Shown here: piece after piece, positions 61,001 through 64,000 of the stretch
Layout: every line of letters begins with the position of its first letter
How positions within the stretch are numbered: position 1 is the stretch's first letter
Origin: Stromatinia cepivora
Taxonomy: Eukaryota; Ascomycota; Leotiomycetes; Helotiales; Sclerotiniaceae
Length of the DNA stretch: 64,000 nucleotides
Assembly: GCA_014898415.1 (NCBI GenBank)
Contig: RCTD01000002.1
Span: forward strand, 1,550,001-1,614,000
Direction: 5' to 3'
Made by a program: the position numbers and the translations under genes
The notes under the pieces: model-generated
The model's database searches: none
Told to the model about the DNA's origin: nothing
The model's input: the letters and a program-made list of their open reading frames with translations, nothing else

Positions 61001-61400
61001 TTTATAATATATTCTTAAATAAAAAAACAAATTCCTTTAAAATTTATTTGCGAATTGTAATTCTTAATCCAAAATTATTTCTTTCGATATATCGAAATCT
61101 TTAAAAATATATCGAAATAGAATTTCTATTAATTCAGATAAAATTATTATTTTATTAATTAAAATATATTAAATAAGTTTTATATATTTATTAATAATAA
61201 TAAGAATAATATTATATATATATTTATTTATTTTTAAAGAAAATAAATCTATAATTAAATCCATTATCATTTCTTTTCAAAGATCAAAGAAGAATAATAG
61301 GATTTATAATTTATTATAAAACTAATAATATTTTATAATTATTTATTAATAAATAATATATATTTTTTTATATTTTTCATTATACTAAACTAAAAATATT
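58080..61400. other. AT-rich repeat-derived sequence, mostly unassigned
   Basis: RIP-like. Two adjacent Lys/Ile-rich plus-strand openings at 59174-59491 and 59507-59764 are not recognised; they could be a transposon remnant. The minus-strand 3' part of Gypsy J is expected here, but I cannot mark its end or LTR. Confidence 0.5.
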
Positions 61401-62828
61401 TGTTTTTCAAGATTTCCCAAGTTTTCTTAATACTTCAAGAACCTTCTATAAAATCATTATAATAAATCTCCAAGATTTCGACCCTTATAACTCTATCTAA
61501 TAATACAAAAATATATTTATTATAAATAAACAAATCATTGATATCGACTTTCCAAAATACAATATCTCTAATTGAACCATATCGATACTTCAAATATTCT
61601 TTGCTTTTTATAAAATCATTATTCTTTTGAAACTATAATAAAGCATTTTTTATTAACTCCAATATTAATTCAAATATTATTTCATCGTCAATTAATATAT
61701 TAATTATTCAATATAATATCAACTATTTATAATCAATTCCTATCAATAATCCTTCAGAATTATACAAAAACAAATTATATCTTTCTTATTAGAAAAAATC
61801 TATAATATTCTATAAAAGTTCTATCTTTATTTTCGAAAAAAAGAAAATTATAATTATTATTATAATACTTTTCAATTTATTTTATAATATAAATAATATC
61901 TCATTAATACCATTTATATTTTCGATATAATCTAATTATTTCAACAAACTATCGATAAAGTTTAATTTATTTGATTTATAAACGATTATAAAATCATAAA
62001 CAACTAAAACTTCAATCTATTATATTTGCCTACTATTAAATTCTTTTTTCTTTATAAAATATTGGAGATTATTATAATCCATTTTGATTATAATAATATA
62101 TCGATTACTTGTAATATAATACCATTATTAAACAAAAATTATATAAATAATTAAAAGTTCCTAATTATAAATCCAATACTTTTGTTTTACTGAATTAAAT
62201 TTCCTTGAATAAAAAGTAACAAAATATTATTAAGAAATAATAGAATCATTTATATTATCGAAAAACAATTAAAAAAGTATATATTCTAATACAAACCTAA
62301 AAACATCAATTTCGATTAAAATTCGGAATATTGAATCGAAATATCGAAGTATCGATACAATAATGAAAACTTCTTTTAAATTATCAAAAGCATTTTGAAC
62401 CTTTCTTATTTATTTGAATTCTAATATAATCTTTCCTTTTTTAATACTTTGTAATAAATTTATTAGATTATAAACGATTTACAAATAGATTATAATAAAC
62501 CATCAATAAAAGCTTACAAAATCTAAAAAGATCTGAATTTCACAAAAAAATATCAATACTGATTATTTAATAATAATTTGAATTTTGTTTAGCTTTACAA
62601 TAATACCCTTCTCTGATATAATAAAATCTAGGAATTCTATTTTATATATATAAAATATATATTTCTTTCATTTGATATAAATTTATATTCAAGTAATTTA
62701 GTAAAGATTTTATAAATATTGATAATATAAGTTTCTTTATTTTTGAAATAAATAAAAATGTTATTTAAATATATAATACAAATATTATTTGCAAAACTAA
62801 TAAGTATTTGATTGATATATATCTGAAA
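61401..62828 (-). pseudogene. Gypsy J pol: RT, RNase H, integrase zinc-binding part
   Basis: Minus strand: RT open piece 62637-62849 (FQIYINQILISFANNICIIYLNNIFIYFKNKE, with YLDD mutated to YLNN), then a connection segment near 62390 (FDNLKEVF...ILRYFDS), and the integrase H2C2 region about 61420-61500 (EILEIYYNDFIEGS then SIKKTWEILKN, resembling ILxxYHDDxxAGHxGxxKT). Its upstream part was cut by Copia A4 at 62829. Confidence 0.75.
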
Positions 62829-62994
62829 TGTTAGAAATGAGGCCATCATAGGATTAGAATTGAAGTTATATGATTATAATGGTGCACAGATCATATTTAG
62901 GGATAACCTTAATTCTATTTTTATTAGAATTATAAATCCTTAATTCAATCTATATAATTAATAATATTATTATTTTTTATATTAAAATTTAATA
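62829..62994 (+). repeat. 5' LTR of Copia A4
   Basis: 166 bp, same family as the A1-A3 LTRs. Confidence 0.9.
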
Positions 62995-64000
62995 GGTTAT
63001 AAGATTCAATTATATAATAATAATTAGAAAGTAAAGCAAATCGAAAAAAGATTAATATAATTAGTAAAGATAAAACAAAATGAAAATTAGAGTTTTTATA
63101 TAATATCATCAAAACAAAATTGAAATATAATAATACAATTTATAATTCATAATATTATAAATTAAAACAAAAAGTAATCTATATAATATTAATATAGAAT
63201 TATAATAAAAACAAAAAATAAATTCATATAATTATAAGAAAATATATTATAATATGATTTTATGAATTTTTTTATTATTTTATTTTTATATTTCTTTATT
63301 ATCCCAAATCTATTTGTTATATATTTTTTAAAACTATTTTAAAAACCCAAAAACTATTTTCGATATTCATCAAATAATAAGAAACTTTTATAATATCGAA
63401 ATCAAACAATCCTTTGAAATTCGATCAAAACAATTATAAATAATAATTTAGATAAACAAAGATATAATTGAAAAAAAAAAGATAGTTTTATATAATTAAT
63501 TAAATATTAAATGAATATATATAGATTATAAGATTTAATATAATATTTATTTATAAAATAAATAATTATATATATTATAATATCAAATTGAAAACAGAAT
63601 ACTTAAAGAATAAAACGAATATATTATTATATATTTATATAATATTTAATAATAATAATAAAGCCTTTATCGATGAATATTCAATAATATATATATTTTG
63701 GAAATATTTTAAATCAAAATATATTAGAATCAATATAATTATAATCAATATATATATAATAATAATCCAGAACTTCAAATTTCAATCCAATACTTATTCT
63801 GATATAATTATTATCGAAATCTAGAATAAATTAAAAGAATATAAAAGGAAATTAGGAATTATAAATAAAAATTATTGATTAATATATTAAAATATTATTT
63901 TATTCTTGATTTTAATATATAATTTTTTAATCGATTATCAAAAAATAATAGATATATTAGATATTCAAATCAACTTTAGTATTAATAATAAAATTAAATA
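62829..64000 (+). mobile_element. Copia A4, 5' part (continues beyond the window)
   Basis: 5' LTR 62829-62994 (TGTTAGAAATGAGG to AATTTAATA), immediately followed by the primer-binding sequence GGTTATAAGATTC at 62995. It then has the family leader and the gag N-terminus (63588-63824, KTEYLKNKTNILLYI ... KYFKSKYIRIN) collinear with A2 and A3. Confidence 0.88.

Noticed and set aside
1..64000. Organellar (mitochondrial) origin because of extreme AT content
   Set aside because: Retrotransposons with LTRs, TSDs, spliceosomal GT-AG introns of about 50 bp and RIP-type lesions point to nuclear DNA of a filamentous fungus; no mitochondrial gene or tRNA was seen.
1..64000. CRISPR arrays, rRNA or tRNA genes
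   Set aside because: No regularly spaced repeats, no rRNA signature and no complete tRNA cloverleaf seen; the tRNA-like string at 1317-1340 is a primer-binding site.

Overview
The window looks like nuclear DNA of a filamentous ascomycete (Pezizomycotina-type). Almost all of it is very AT-rich, with TpA-rich sequence, CG and CA depleted, and coding remnants full of TAA/TAG/TGA where Gln, Trp or Arg codons are expected. That is the signature expected of repeat-induced point mutation (RIP). No bacterial operon, CRISPR array, rRNA or tRNA gene was recognised. One balanced-composition island at about 53.87-58.08 kb carries the only host genes.

Positions 1-42020 are one nest of LTR retrotransposons inside a plus-strand Gypsy element (D) that starts left of the window and ends with its 3' LTR at 41679-42020. 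D was entered by Copia A1 (+, ends 20489) and by Copia F (-, about 22730-40924). A1 contains Gypsy C (+, 1025-11471, 291-bp LTRs) and Copia A2 (-, 12076-19876, TSD AATTA). A2 contains the short element B (13295-15612, TSD GTAAT). F contains Copia E (+, 23704-30432, TSD ATATA) and Gypsy G (-, 31853-37605, TSD GGTTT). These boundaries come from matched LTR pairs of equal length, terminal TG..CA-type ends (some RIP-mutated) and target duplications read directly in the sequence.

42021-53880 continues with a degraded Copia (I, +) split by the non-autonomous LTR element H (44071-45956, TSD TTAAT), then Copia A3 (-, 47517-53144, TSD ATTCA), which holds a near-intact solo LTR (48057-48222, TSD GATTC). 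58080-64000 is again AT-rich, with a minus-strand Gypsy (J) entered at 62829 by a fourth A-family Copia (A4, +) that runs off the window.

The gene island holds a three-exon minus-strand thioesterase-type alpha/beta hydrolase (54105-54932), a divergently transcribed BAHD/trichothecene-acetyltransferase-family gene (55301-56707) broken by one in-frame stop, and a short, probably truncated calycin-like ORF (57793-57975). This looks like a remnant of a secondary-metabolite gene cluster stranded between RIP-affected repeats.

The least explained signals are: a short palindrome (core TTTAAGAC-N-GTCTTAAA) found inside coding and non-coding parts of unrelated retrotransposons; a large third ORF of unknown function downstream of pol in Gypsy C; and two different elements inserted within a few bases of each other in the same reverse-transcriptase site of two Copia copies.
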